Of a stretch of DNA of 59,654 bases, positions 38,623-47,035 are shown piece after piece. The translations under genes and the position numbers were made by a program. Source of the stretch: Kitasatospora griseola. GTDB lineage: Bacteria > Actinomycetota > Actinomycetes > Streptomycetales > Streptomycetaceae. The notes beneath the pieces are model-generated. The model did not search any database, was not told where the DNA came from, and saw nothing but the letters and a program-made list of their open reading frames with translations. How positions within the stretch are numbered: position 1 is the stretch's first letter; each line of letters starts with the position of its first letter. The stretch spans positions 35,038 to 94,691 of the forward strand of contig NZ_BMRI01000005.1 of assembly GCF_014648555.1 (NCBI RefSeq), given 5' to 3'.

Positions 38623-39875
38623 CGGGCAGATCCCCCGCCGGTGTTGCGCGTCTGCGCCTCGACCCGGGCGCGGCTCTCCTGGTCGACCTTGGTGACCGTC
38701 GCGAAGGCCGTGGTGAGCCCGCGCTTCAGGGCGTTCGACAGGGGGTTCTCGACCAGCTTGTGCACCAGGTAGGCGAGCACCAGGATCGACGGCATCACCA
38801 CGAGCAGGGTCGGGATCGGCTCCATCGAGCGGCGCAGCCAGTGGATGGCGCTCAGGCCGATCTCCTGGTGCAGCAGGTACACGGGGTAGGTGAGCGCGCC
38901 GGCGACGGTCAGCCAGCGCCACTGGATCCAGTTGAAGAAGCCGAGCGAGGCGGCCAGCACCAGCAGGAAGCACAGCGTCATCAGGGCGGCCGCGACGGTG
39001 AACGAGATGTGCTGCGGCAGCCACTGCTGGTACATGTCCACGGTGCCCTTGAGGCGGTACTGGGCGACCATCCAGGAGAACCCGAGCATGCCCCACAGCA
39101 GCAGGTTCGGGCCGAACCGGTACATGAGGTACATGGTGACGCCGGCGGTGAAGAACGGCGCGTACGACGGCTGGGTCAGGGTGTCCAGCAGCGGCAGGTC
39201 GACGGTCGGCGCGATCGCCGCGACGAAGGTCCAGATGCCGCAGAAGGCGACCACCCGGCGGTAGGTCAGGCCCATCGCGACGACGCCGGCGAAGAGCACG
39301 TAGAAGAGCATCTCGACCCACAGGGTCCAGTAGCTCGGGTCGACCGACGGCGCGCCCAGCGGCGTCTGGATCATCGTCAGGTTGGCGATGACCGTGCGCG
39401 GCGTGAGGTCCTTGGCGGTGGTGAAGGCGTAGCCGGCGGTGGTGACCACCGCGGTGGTGAGCAGCACGGCCACCCAGTACGCCGGGTAGAGCCGGACCAC
39501 CCGGGAGACGAAGAAGTCCTGCGGCCGCTTGCCCCAGCAGGACATGCAGATGACGAAGCCGCTGATCAGGAAGAACAGCTCGACGCCGATCCAGCCGTAG
39601 ATGGCCACGCCGTGCAGGGCCGGCATCAGCACGTCGGGCGCGCCGCGCCAGACCTGCTCCCACCCGGCGGGCTTGCCGACGTAGTGGAAGAGCATCACGG
39701 TCAGCGCGGCGACCAGGCGCATGCCGTCGAGCACGTACAGGCGGGGCCGCTTGGCGGGGGCGGGGGCGGCGGCCCGCCGCCCCGTCCCGGCGGGGGCCGG
39801 AGCGGCGTCCGCGAACACGGGTGCCTGGAGCAGGGGGCGTTCGGGGGACGGGTGTCCCGGGCCTGCGTTCGTCAC
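38619..39875 (-). CDS. Acyltransferase 3 family membrane protein (second paralog)
   Basis: Membrane O-acyltransferase of 418 residues with the catalytic histidine H64 (LVAALTVMLFHYVG) and the same WIGVELFFLISGFVICMSCWGK block as the paralog at 36007. The first 45 residues are proline/alanine rich and cytoplasmic. The GTG start overlaps the stop of the upstream GT-C-like gene (GTGA), and the stop overlaps the downstream PIG-V-like gene, so three genes are translationally chained. The acceptor is unknown; neighbours point to a glycan. Confidence 0.88.
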   Translation of the reverse strand: MTNAGPGHPSPERPLLQAPVFADAAPAPAGTGRRAAAPAPAKRPRLYVLDGMRLVAALTVMLFHYVGKPAGWEQVWRGAPDVLMPALHGVAIYGWIGVELFFLISGFVICMSCWGKRPQDFFVSRVVRLYPAYWVAVLLTTAVVTTAGYAFTTAKDLTPRTVIANLTMIQTPLGAPSVDPSYWTLWVEMLFYVLFAGVVAMGLTYRRVVAFCGIWTFVAAIAPTVDLPLLDTLTQPSYAPFFTAGVTMYLMYRFGPNLLLWGMLGFSWMVAQYRLKGTVDMYQQWLPQHISFTVAAALMTLCFLLVLAASLGFFNWIQWRWLTVAGALTYPVYLLHQEIGLSAIHWLRRSMEPIPTLLVVMPSILVLAYLVHKLVENPLSNALKRGLTTAFATVTKVDQESRARVEAQTRNTGGGSAR

Positions 39876-41530
39876 GGCTTCGACACCTTGATCAGGTACT
39901 CGCCCTGCGGGCTCTTGGTCACGACCTGGAACTCGGGGCCGGTGGGCACCTCGCCGTCCTTCGGGAGCAGCATGACCCAGTCGGCGTGGTACTGGCGGAG
40001 CAGCTCCGTCTTGCGGGTGTTCGTCGTGTTCTTGGCGAAGAACTCGTCGGTGTCCTTCTTCCGCTGGTCGAGCACGGCCTGGTCGATCGCCGGGTCCGGG
40101 TAGCCGGCCTCGACGGTGTAGTAGCCGTACGCCGGGAGCTGCACCAGCGGGCGCTCACCGGTGGCCATCACCACGTCGCCGTACTTGAGGTACTTGCCGG
40201 CCCAGGTGTAGCCCGGCCACGGGTTCCAGGCCTGGACGTTCTCCACCACGCCCTTGGGGAAGTGGTTCTTGGGGACGAGGTAGAACATCGCGCCGGACTG
40301 CACCCACATGCCGAACACCAGGCAGATCGCCATGATCCCGGTGAAGTAGTTGCGCGTCCACTGCCGCCACGGAATCCGGGCGGCCTCCAGAGCGGCGGCC
40401 AGCTGGAGCATGGCGATCACGCCGGGGTAGGCACGGCCCCAGCTGTAGTGGCCGCTGAACCAGCCGTAGGCGACGGTCGCGCCGACCAGGGCGAAGGTCA
40501 GCACCACCGGGTCGAGCCGGTTGCGGCGGAAGCGCGCCACCATCGCGGGCAGACCGAGCAGCAGCGCGAAGCCGAACCAGTTCAGCGGGTGGTTGTACAG
40601 GCCGCGGTGCATGTCGTCGAGCGCGGCGGACTGCTTGAGCTCCAGCACGCTCCAGTACGGCCAGGCCAGCACGCCGACGGTGACGACGGCGGCGGACAGC
40701 GCCCACAGCAGCCAGTCGCGCAGCACGATGACCCGCAGCGAGCCGATCATGATGCCGGCCATGCCCATGCACAGCACGATGCCGGTGAACGGGTGCGACA
40801 GCAGCACCGAGAACAGCGCGACGCCCAGCAGCAGGTGCAGCGGTATCCGGACCAGCAGCGAGTCGGACAGCGGCGCCCGGTCCGGGACCCGGCCGAGCAG
40901 CCGCAGGGTGAGCGCCCAGATCCAGAACATCACGCCGGCGCCGAAGGCACTCGGGTAGGACAGGCCCAGCGAGAACGACACGAACGACTCGTAGCCGCTC
41001 CACACCGAGACGTCCACGCCCCAGAGGAAGAAGTAGGAGAACAGCGCGACCACCGGTGCCCACCGGTTGGGCGTCAGCGCCCGGACCAGCGCGCCGAGGC
41101 CGGTGATCACCAGCACGACGTTCATGACGGCGAGCAGGTGCAGCGTCTTCAGCGGGACCAGGCCGGTGGCCAGCGACACCAGCGCGCCGAACAGCTGGTA
41201 CGGCGAGAAGTAGGGGCTGCCGTCACCGGGCAGGTCGATCATCGGGCTGGTCGGGTGCGAGAGGTTCTCGCGCAGTCGCCAGATGGTCGACGCGTGCTGG
41301 CCGATGTCGCCGGACCACGGGAGGCGGGCGGCCATCGGCACCAGGAACAGCAGGAACAGCAGTCCGGTGACCCGGTAGGGGGTGATCCGGAACAGTCCGC
41401 GCAGGCCCCGGGCCGACTTCGGTGCGCGGGAACCGTCCTCCGACCCCAGCGGGGAACTGCCCGAACCCGGCCGGACCGGGTCCGGTGAGGTTTCGGGCGT
41501 CGGAAGACTCGAAGCGGCGGTGTCGGTCAC
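39872..41530 (-). CDS. Large GT-C-like integral-membrane protein
   Basis: A 552-residue protein with about eleven hydrophobic helices (first near 41-58) and a C-terminal soluble part of about 120 residues (from about 430) that would face outward. LPWSGDIGQHASTIW in the first loop carries an acidic residue in the position used by GT-C glycosyltransferases. No specific family is recognised. GTG 41530 with GGAG nearby is preferred to the long upstream frame, which runs through intergenic hairpins. It leads the coupled set with the acyltransferase and PIG-V-like genes. Transfer of a mannose or arabinose unit is plausible but inferred. Confidence 0.72.
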   Translation of the reverse strand: MTDTAASSLPTPETSPDPVRPGSGSSPLGSEDGSRAPKSARGLRGLFRITPYRVTGLLFLLFLVPMAARLPWSGDIGQHASTIWRLRENLSHPTSPMIDLPGDGSPYFSPYQLFGALVSLATGLVPLKTLHLLAVMNVVLVITGLGALVRALTPNRWAPVVALFSYFFLWGVDVSVWSGYESFVSFSLGLSYPSAFGAGVMFWIWALTLRLLGRVPDRAPLSDSLLVRIPLHLLLGVALFSVLLSHPFTGIVLCMGMAGIMIGSLRVIVLRDWLLWALSAAVVTVGVLAWPYWSVLELKQSAALDDMHRGLYNHPLNWFGFALLLGLPAMVARFRRNRLDPVVLTFALVGATVAYGWFSGHYSWGRAYPGVIAMLQLAAALEAARIPWRQWTRNYFTGIMAICLVFGMWVQSGAMFYLVPKNHFPKGVVENVQAWNPWPGYTWAGKYLKYGDVVMATGERPLVQLPAYGYYTVEAGYPDPAIDQAVLDQRKKDTDEFFAKNTTNTRKTELLRQYHADWVMLLPKDGEVPTGPEFQVVTKSPQGEYLIKVSKP

Positions 41531-41553
41531 GGTGCTCCACGTTAAGCGAGGCG

Positions 41554-41601
41554 GGGCCCGATTCTGCGGGCCCGGGGCGGCTCCGGAACGTCCGTCCGGA
41601 G
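41554..41601 (-). terminator. Two adjacent short hairpins between GT87-like and GT-C-like genes
   Basis: GGGCCCG-N6-CGGGCCC (41554-41573) and CTCCGGA-N7-TCCGGAG (41581-41601) follow one another in the 94-base gap. They could attenuate or end the transcript of the upstream GT87-like gene. The stems are only 7 bp, so the call is tentative. Confidence 0.4.
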
Positions 41602-41624
41602 ATGGGCTGGGTTGCGGCGGGCGC

Positions 41625-42953
41625 TCAGCCGCCCGTCCCGGCCGCGGTGTCGACCGGGGCACGGGACGCGCCTCGACCGGTCTTCCCGCGCGGCACGGTG
41701 GAGCGCCACAGCTGGACACACGACAGTACCGTCGCCGCCACCAGCACCAGGTTGCGCAGCAGCAGCACGGCGGTGAATCCCGCGTGCCCTTGAAGGACCT
41801 TCTCGTAGAAGAACGGGAACTCGACGGTGGTCAGCGCGGTCGCGACCACCAGCAGGCCGACCACCAGGCGCTGCGAGGAGTGGCGGAAGGTCACGCAGAC
41901 CGCGCCGAGCCCGGCCAGCCAGATGAAGTACTGCGGGCTGATCACCCGGCTGGTGGTGACGAACACCAGCACCGCGGCCAGCGCCGCGTCCGCCGGGGTG
42001 GCCGCGGAGAACACCCGGGCCCGGACCCGCCACAGCAGCAGCCAGCAGAAGCCGACCACGCTGAGCCCGACCAGCACCCGGCCGACCACGTCGACGTACG
42101 GGCCGACGACCTCGTTCGAGCCGTACTGGTAGACCACGCTGCCGGTCCAGCCGAAGTGCTTGGCCGCCAGCAGCGCGCTGCCGCCCAGCGACTCGAACTC
42201 CACGCCGCGCCCGCTCTGCTCCTGCAGGAAGCCGAAGCTGTTGCTGAACAGCAGCGACATGATGCCGATCAGCGCCGCCGCCGAGGCCACGAAGCCGAGC
42301 ACGGCCGACCGCAGGCCGCGCCCCCACGGCATGCCGAAGACCGCGAACGCCGGCCAGACCTTGACCGCCGCGCCGATCGCGGCCATCGCCCCGCCGAGCG
42401 CCTTGTACCGCGGCAGCAGCACCAGCGCCAGCACGGCGAACAGCGTGACGATGATGTCGTAGCGCGCGTACGGGATGTACTGCATCAGCGGCAGCATCAG
42501 CACCCACACCCAGGCGCCGGCCAGGCTGCGGCCGGGCCGGGAGCCGGCCCGCAGCAGCGCGCCGAGGATCACCGCGTCGGCCAGGAAGGTCACCACGATG
42601 AAGGCCTGGACGTAGTTGACGCCCGGCACCAGGGTGGGCGCGAGGATCACCGCGCCCGCGCCGGGCGGGTACTGCCAGGTCGAGTCGCCGACCGGGAAGG
42701 ACCCGTTCTGCAGGAGGTGGGCCCACTTGCGGTACAGCAGGTGCACCTCGCCGTGGGCGTTCTCCCCCGTGGTGAACACCATCATGATGATCAGCAGGCG
42801 GGTGCACGCCCAGTAGCCGACCGGCGCCAGCACGCGCTGGTTCCAGGTCGTGACGCGCCACGGCGAGAACGTCCGGGCGCCGTCCGCCCCCAGGTCACCG
42901 TCGGGCTGCCGGGAGTCGGTTCGCGACTCGGGGCCGGTGTGGGTGGTGGGCAT
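41625..42953 (-). CDS. GT87/DUF2029-like mannosyltransferase
   Basis: Integral-membrane protein of 442 residues with about ten helices. Landmarks are ENAHGEVHLLYRKWAHLLQNGSFPVGDSTWQYPPGAGAV (a long first outer loop with acidic residues and the YPP motif), RYDIIVTLFAVLAL and KVWPAFAVFG, all common in GT87 glycosyltransferases such as PimE that use polyprenyl-phosphate-mannose. SRVISPQYFIWL is another family block. The start is ATG 42953. It is the first of five minus-strand envelope genes, ending at 36007. Confidence 0.82.
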   Translation of the reverse strand: MPTTHTGPESRTDSRQPDGDLGADGARTFSPWRVTTWNQRVLAPVGYWACTRLLIIMMVFTTGENAHGEVHLLYRKWAHLLQNGSFPVGDSTWQYPPGAGAVILAPTLVPGVNYVQAFIVVTFLADAVILGALLRAGSRPGRSLAGAWVWVLMLPLMQYIPYARYDIIVTLFAVLALVLLPRYKALGGAMAAIGAAVKVWPAFAVFGMPWGRGLRSAVLGFVASAAALIGIMSLLFSNSFGFLQEQSGRGVEFESLGGSALLAAKHFGWTGSVVYQYGSNEVVGPYVDVVGRVLVGLSVVGFCWLLLWRVRARVFSAATPADAALAAVLVFVTTSRVISPQYFIWLAGLGAVCVTFRHSSQRLVVGLLVVATALTTVEFPFFYEKVLQGHAGFTAVLLLRNLVLVAATVLSCVQLWRSTVPRGKTGRGASRAPVDTAAGTGG

Positions 42954-43094
42954 GCTGCTCCATCGGGCGGGGCGGGCGCGGACAACGAGCGGCGGTCGGT
43001 TGGACGGGCCTCCGAACGACCCGGCTCTCCCAACACAATTGCGTGCATCCTAGCCGCACACCGCCCCGGGCCCCGCCCCGGGCCGTTCCTTGGT

Positions 43095-43763
43095 TCAGAC
43101 CAGTCGGCGGGCGGTCGCCCAGCGGGTCAACTCGTGACGGTTCGACAACTGCAGTTTGCGCAGCACCGCGGAGACGTGGCTCTCCACCGTCTTCACCGAG
43201 ATGAACAACTGCTTGGCGATCTCCTTGTAGGCGTAGCCGCGCGCGATCAGCCGCAGCACCTCGCGCTCGCGCTGGGTCAGCCGGTCGAGGTCCTCGTCGA
43301 CCGGCGGGGTGTCGGTGGCGGCGAACGCGTCGAGCACGAAGCCCGCCAGCCGCGGCGAGAACACCGCGTCGCCGTCGGAGATCCGGAAGATCGCGTTGAC
43401 CAGGTCGGTGCCGGTGATGGTCTTGGTGACGTAGCCGCGGGCGCCGCCGCGGATCACGCCGATGACGTCCTCGGCGGCGTCGGAGACCGACAGCGCGAGG
43501 AAGCGCACGCCCTCCACGCCCACCGAGCGGCGCAGCACCTCGACGCCGCCGCCGCCCGGCAGGTGGACGTCGAGCAGCACCACGTCGGGCCGGGTCTCGG
43601 CGACCACCCGGACCGCCGACTCGACGTCGTCGGCCTCGCCGACCACGTCGATGCCGGTCTCCTCGGTGCGCCCGATCTCGGCGCGCACACCGGTGCGGAA
43701 CATCCGGTGGTCGTCCACCAGGACCACCCGGGCACGCCTCTCGGGTGCCGCTGCGTCAGTCAT
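43095..43763 (-). CDS. NarL/LuxR-type response regulator (LiaR/VraR-like)
   Basis: A 222-residue regulator. The receiver domain has DDH (17-19), phosphoacceptor D65 in LLDVHLPG, and the conserved lysine in YVTKTI. The LuxR helix-turn-helix at about 157-215 reads LTQREREVLRLIARGYAYKEIA, then VKTVESHV. Its ATG lies 8 bases inside the end of the PspC-type kinase gene, so the two are coupled. By analogy with LiaSR and with PspC-HK systems it probably responds to cell-envelope stress. Possible target sites are the TCAGGG repeats beyond the kinase gene. Confidence 0.92.
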   Translation of the reverse strand: MTDAAAPERRARVVLVDDHRMFRTGVRAEIGRTEETGIDVVGEADDVESAVRVVAETRPDVVLLDVHLPGGGGVEVLRRSVGVEGVRFLALSVSDAAEDVIGVIRGGARGYVTKTITGTDLVNAIFRISDGDAVFSPRLAGFVLDAFAATDTPPVDEDLDRLTQREREVLRLIARGYAYKEIAKQLFISVKTVESHVSAVLRKLQLSNRHELTRWATARRLV

Positions 43764-45150
43764 CTGCCGCCCTCTCCATCTCCAGCTCGACCTCGGTACC
43801 GCCGTCCGGCGCGGGCCGCACCCGTGCGGTGCCGCCGTTGCGCCGCATCCGGCCGATGATCGATTCGCGTACGCCCATGCGGTCCTCGGGGAGGTCGTCG
43901 GGGTCGAAGCCGGGGCCGTGGTCGCGGACGAACACCGACACCGTCCTCCCCTCCACCTCCGCGTAGACCTGGACCGGTCCCCCGCCACCGTACTTGGCGG
44001 CGTTCACCATGGCTTCCCTGGCCGCCTGCATCTGCGAGGCGATCTTCTCGTCCATCGGGCAGTCGCCGACGCAGACCAGCTCGATGTGGACGCCGTGCCG
44101 GTCCTCGACCTCGGCGACGATCTCCCGCAGGTTCTCGGCGAGGGTGTCGGGCGCGGCCTCGGCGGCGGCCTCGGGGCGGTACAGCCACAGGCGCAGTTCG
44201 CGTTCCTGGGCGCGGGCCAGGCGCAGCACCTCCTTGGGGTCCTCGGCGCGGCGCTGGATCAGCGTCAGGGTGTGCAGCACCGAGTCGTGGACGTGCGCGG
44301 CGATCTCGGCGCGCTCCTGGGCGCGGATGCGGGCGGTGCGCTCCGCGCCGAGGTCCTGCCACATCCGCAGCATGGACGGGCCGGCCAGCACCAGCACGCC
44401 CGCCACCACCGCCAGCGAGGACTCCACCACCAGCGCGATCGGCGACTCGACGCCCTGCGTCACGAAGTAGCCGACGATGCCGGCCACCACCAGCAGCACG
44501 CCCGCGCCGACCCGCAGGTAGGCGCCGTTGCGGCTGCCGGGCTCCAGGCCGAACCAGTTCTGCCAGCGCGAGTCGTCGGCCTGCCGCCACACCAGGGCGA
44601 CGCCGACGCCGACCGCGAGCAGCGGCCACACGTACGGCTTGGCGGTCTGGATGCCGAGCGCGGACAGCAGCGCCATCACGCCGATGACCAGGCCGATCAG
44701 CGCGAACAGCTGGCCGAGGCCGGCGCCGCGCTGCCCGGCGGCGGCCGGGGCGGTCGCCGGGCGGCCCTCCGGGTCGGGGTAGGCGCCGGGGGCGCCGTCC
44801 TCGCCGTGGAAGGTCCGCTCCAGCAGCTCGCGCAGCCGCCCGAGGCGGCCGAGCCGGCCGACGTCGGGCAGGCCCGGCCGGGCGGCGCCGGGCGCGGCCT
44901 CGCCGATGCCGAGCGGCACCACCACCCAGAACGCGGCGTACAGCAGCGTGCCGATGCCCTGCGCGAAGAACAGCACGATGAACGCCAGCCGCACCCAGGT
45001 GACGGGCACGCCGAGGTGCACCGACAGGCCCTGGCAGACGCCGCCGAGGATCCCGCCGTGCGGGCTGCGGTAGAGCCGCCGGTACGGCGGCGCGCCGGCC
45101 GGCAGGTCGGTCGGTGGGGTCTCGGGGGTTCTGGTGTCGGGTGCTGCCAC
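43756..45150 (-). CDS. PspC-domain sensor histidine kinase
   Basis: A 464-residue membrane kinase starting at GTG 45150. A PspC domain occupies residues 23-82 (LYRSPHGGILGGVCQGLSVH and a hydrophobic helix), then come four further helices (about 148-165, 172-188, 213-232 and 240-258). The phosphoacceptor is H288 in AAHVHDSVLHTL, the N-box EAMVNAAKYGG, and the G-box DHGPGFDPDDLPEDRMG. It lacks a large external sensor, fitting an intramembrane-sensing kinase. It is coupled to the response regulator and divergent from another PspC-domain gene. Confidence 0.92.
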   Translation of the reverse strand: MAAPDTRTPETPPTDLPAGAPPYRRLYRSPHGGILGGVCQGLSVHLGVPVTWVRLAFIVLFFAQGIGTLLYAAFWVVVPLGIGEAAPGAARPGLPDVGRLGRLGRLRELLERTFHGEDGAPGAYPDPEGRPATAPAAAGQRGAGLGQLFALIGLVIGVMALLSALGIQTAKPYVWPLLAVGVGVALVWRQADDSRWQNWFGLEPGSRNGAYLRVGAGVLLVVAGIVGYFVTQGVESPIALVVESSLAVVAGVLVLAGPSMLRMWQDLGAERTARIRAQERAEIAAHVHDSVLHTLTLIQRRAEDPKEVLRLARAQERELRLWLYRPEAAAEAAPDTLAENLREIVAEVEDRHGVHIELVCVGDCPMDEKIASQMQAAREAMVNAAKYGGGGPVQVYAEVEGRTVSVFVRDHGPGFDPDDLPEDRMGVRESIIGRMRRNGGTARVRPAPDGGTEVELEMERAADD

Positions 45151-45185
45151 GGCACCGATGGTCGCAGGTGCGGTGTCGGCGGCGC

Positions 45186-45228
45186 ATCAGGGTCCGGCCC
45201 GGAGCCCGCCTCAGGGACAGTTCAGGGT
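45186..45228. promoter_or_regulatory. Three TCAGGGNC direct repeats between divergent PspC genes
   Basis: TCAGGGTC (45186), TCAGGGAC (45210) and TCAGGGTC (45221) lie in the 134-base gap between the PspC kinase and the PspC/LiaF-like gene, spaced by 24 and 11 bases. Their placement suggests binding of the coupled NarL-type regulator to control both directions. Confidence 0.5.
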
Positions 45229-45284
45229 CGCTCCGGGGCCCGGGACGGTTGGGCGGGGCCCGGCGGGCCGGAAGGATGGGGGGC

Positions 45285-46805
45285 ATGACGGACGACCAGA
45301 TCCCGGGAGACGCACCGGACGCCCCCACCGAACCGCGCCCGGCGCTGACCCGCTCCTCCCGGCACCGGGTGGTGGCGGGCGTGTGCGGCGGACTCGGCCG
45401 CTACCTCGACATCGACCCGGTGGTGTTCCGGGTGGTGATCGCGGTGCTCGGCCTGACCGGCGGACTGGGACTCTTCCTGTACGGCCTGGCCTGGCTGGTG
45501 ATCCCGCGCGAGGCGACCGACGGCGAGGGCGGCCGCACCGAGCTCCAGCGGGTGCTGACCGGCCGGGTGGACGGCCAGTCGATCGGCGCGGTGCTGCTGA
45601 CGGTGATCGGCACCGGGGTGTTCTTCTCCTCGATGGGCGACGGCGACCAGCTGTTCCCGCTGCTGCTGCTGGCCGCGCTGGTGTTCCTGGCGCTGCGCTA
45701 CGACCCGGAGCGCCGGCGCCGGTTCGGCAGCGGCGAGGGCGCCGGCCCGAAGCCGGGCTGCGGCCCGTACGACCGGCTGGACCCGTCCGGCACGTTCGCC
45801 GACTGGAAGACCTGGGGGGAGGCGATGAGCCGGGACCTCCGCCAGGAGTGGCGGACCCGCACCGCCGACCTGCACGAGCGGGTCGCGGCCCAGCACGAGG
45901 AGCGCCCGGCGGACACGCCCCCGACCGGCCCGTCCGGCTATCTGTGGGACCCGCGGCACCCGGAGCGCAACCCGTACGGCGCGACGCCGCCGCCCGGCAC
46001 GCCCGCCCAGCCGTGGTGGCAGCGCACCGACCTGCCGGAGGGCGACCCGCTGCGCAAGGAGACGACCGCGCCGCAGGGCCGGCAGGAGTGGAAGGCGCAC
46101 TTCCGGGACGCCGCCGAGCAGCGCCGGCAGGCGCAGCGCGAGGCGATGGAGCAGCGCCGCGAGAACCTGCGCCGCCACCAGGAGTGGAAGGCCGCGCGGC
46201 GGGCGCAGCGCGGACGTTCGGGGCTTGGCGCGTGGGCGGTGCTGGTGGCGATCGGCGCGTCCTGGGCGGTCGCGGCGAGCGACCACGGCGACCACCGCTG
46301 GTCGACGGTGCTGGCGGTGGCGCTGCTGCCGCTGGGCCTGGCGATGATGCTCAGCGCCCGCTGGGGCCGCACCCGCGGGCTGACCTTCCTGTCGCTGCTG
46401 CTGACGGTGGGCCTGGTGTTCTCGGCGAGCACCTCGACGACGGTCGCGGGCACGGTCGGCGACCGCCACTGGACCGCCGCGAACGACGACCTGCACTCGG
46501 CGTACACGGTGGGCGTCGGCGACGCCCGGCTCGACCTGTCGGCGCTGGACCCGAAGGGCGGCGTCCTCGGCACCGAGCTGCGGGTCGGCATCGGCACCGC
46601 GACGGTGCAGGTGCCGCCCGGCGTGGAGCTGCGGCTGAAGCTGCGCGACGCGGTGGGCTCGGTGAGCCTGCCGGACGGCCAGGACTACAGCGGGCCGGTC
46701 ACCAACGAGAACGTGGTGATCGAGGTCCCGCAGGGGCAGCCGTCGAAGGGCGCGCTGGAACTGACGGTGACGACGGGCATCGGTGACATCAGGGTGGAGC
46801 GGTGA
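45285..46805 (+). CDS. PspC domain protein with LiaF-like C-terminal domain
   Basis: A 506-residue membrane protein. The PspC domain (about 20-85, RVVAGVCGGLGRYLDIDP) is followed by two helices near 105-140, a long charged linker with an arginine/glutamine/glutamate-rich helix (near 260-315, RQAQREAMEQRRENLRRHQEW), two to three further helices (330-395), and a C-terminal domain of about 110 residues that ends GALELTVTTGIGDIRVER. Such repeated beta-strand ends resemble LiaF/DUF2154-type domains. The start ATG follows GGAAGG. It is likely a partner or target of the divergent kinase. Confidence 0.83.
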   Translation: MTDDQIPGDAPDAPTEPRPALTRSSRHRVVAGVCGGLGRYLDIDPVVFRVVIAVLGLTGGLGLFLYGLAWLVIPREATDGEGGRTELQRVLTGRVDGQSIGAVLLTVIGTGVFFSSMGDGDQLFPLLLLAALVFLALRYDPERRRRFGSGEGAGPKPGCGPYDRLDPSGTFADWKTWGEAMSRDLRQEWRTRTADLHERVAAQHEERPADTPPTGPSGYLWDPRHPERNPYGATPPPGTPAQPWWQRTDLPEGDPLRKETTAPQGRQEWKAHFRDAAEQRRQAQREAMEQRRENLRRHQEWKAARRAQRGRSGLGAWAVLVAIGASWAVAASDHGDHRWSTVLAVALLPLGLAMMLSARWGRTRGLTFLSLLLTVGLVFSASTSTTVAGTVGDRHWTAANDDLHSAYTVGVGDARLDLSALDPKGGVLGTELRVGIGTATVQVPPGVELRLKLRDAVGSVSLPDGQDYSGPVTNENVVIEVPQGQPSKGALELTVTTGIGDIRVER

Positions 46806-47035
46806 TGAGGAAGCATCAGTTCGATCTGTACGCGCTGGTCGCGGGCGGCCTGTTCACGGCGCTGGCCGTGCTGTACCTGGTGGCGTCGCTGAACGACCGG
46901 GAGGTGAACAGCCGGTTCGTGCTGCCGCTGGCGCTGATCGTGCTCGGCGCGGGCGGCCTCGGCGGCGCGCTGGTGGCGGTCTCCAGGCGCGGCCGGGGCG
47001 GGGCCCGCGACGACGATCACACGCTGGACGGCTAG
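46802..47035 (+). CDS. Small two-helix membrane protein coupled to the PspC gene
   Basis: A 77-residue protein with two hydrophobic segments (about 10-30 and 40-60) and a charged C-terminus (SRRGRGGARDDDHTLDG). The GTG at 46802 overlaps the upstream stop (GTGA); ATG 46805 directly follows and is also possible. It is unrecognised but occurs in the expected place after a PspC gene. Its TAG stop overlaps the TAG stop of the opposite-strand DoxX-Rieske gene (sequence CTAG). Confidence 0.72.
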   Translation: MMRKHQFDLYALVAGGLFTALAVLYLVASLNDREVNSRFVLPLALIVLGAGGLGGALVAVSRRGRGGARDDDHTLDG

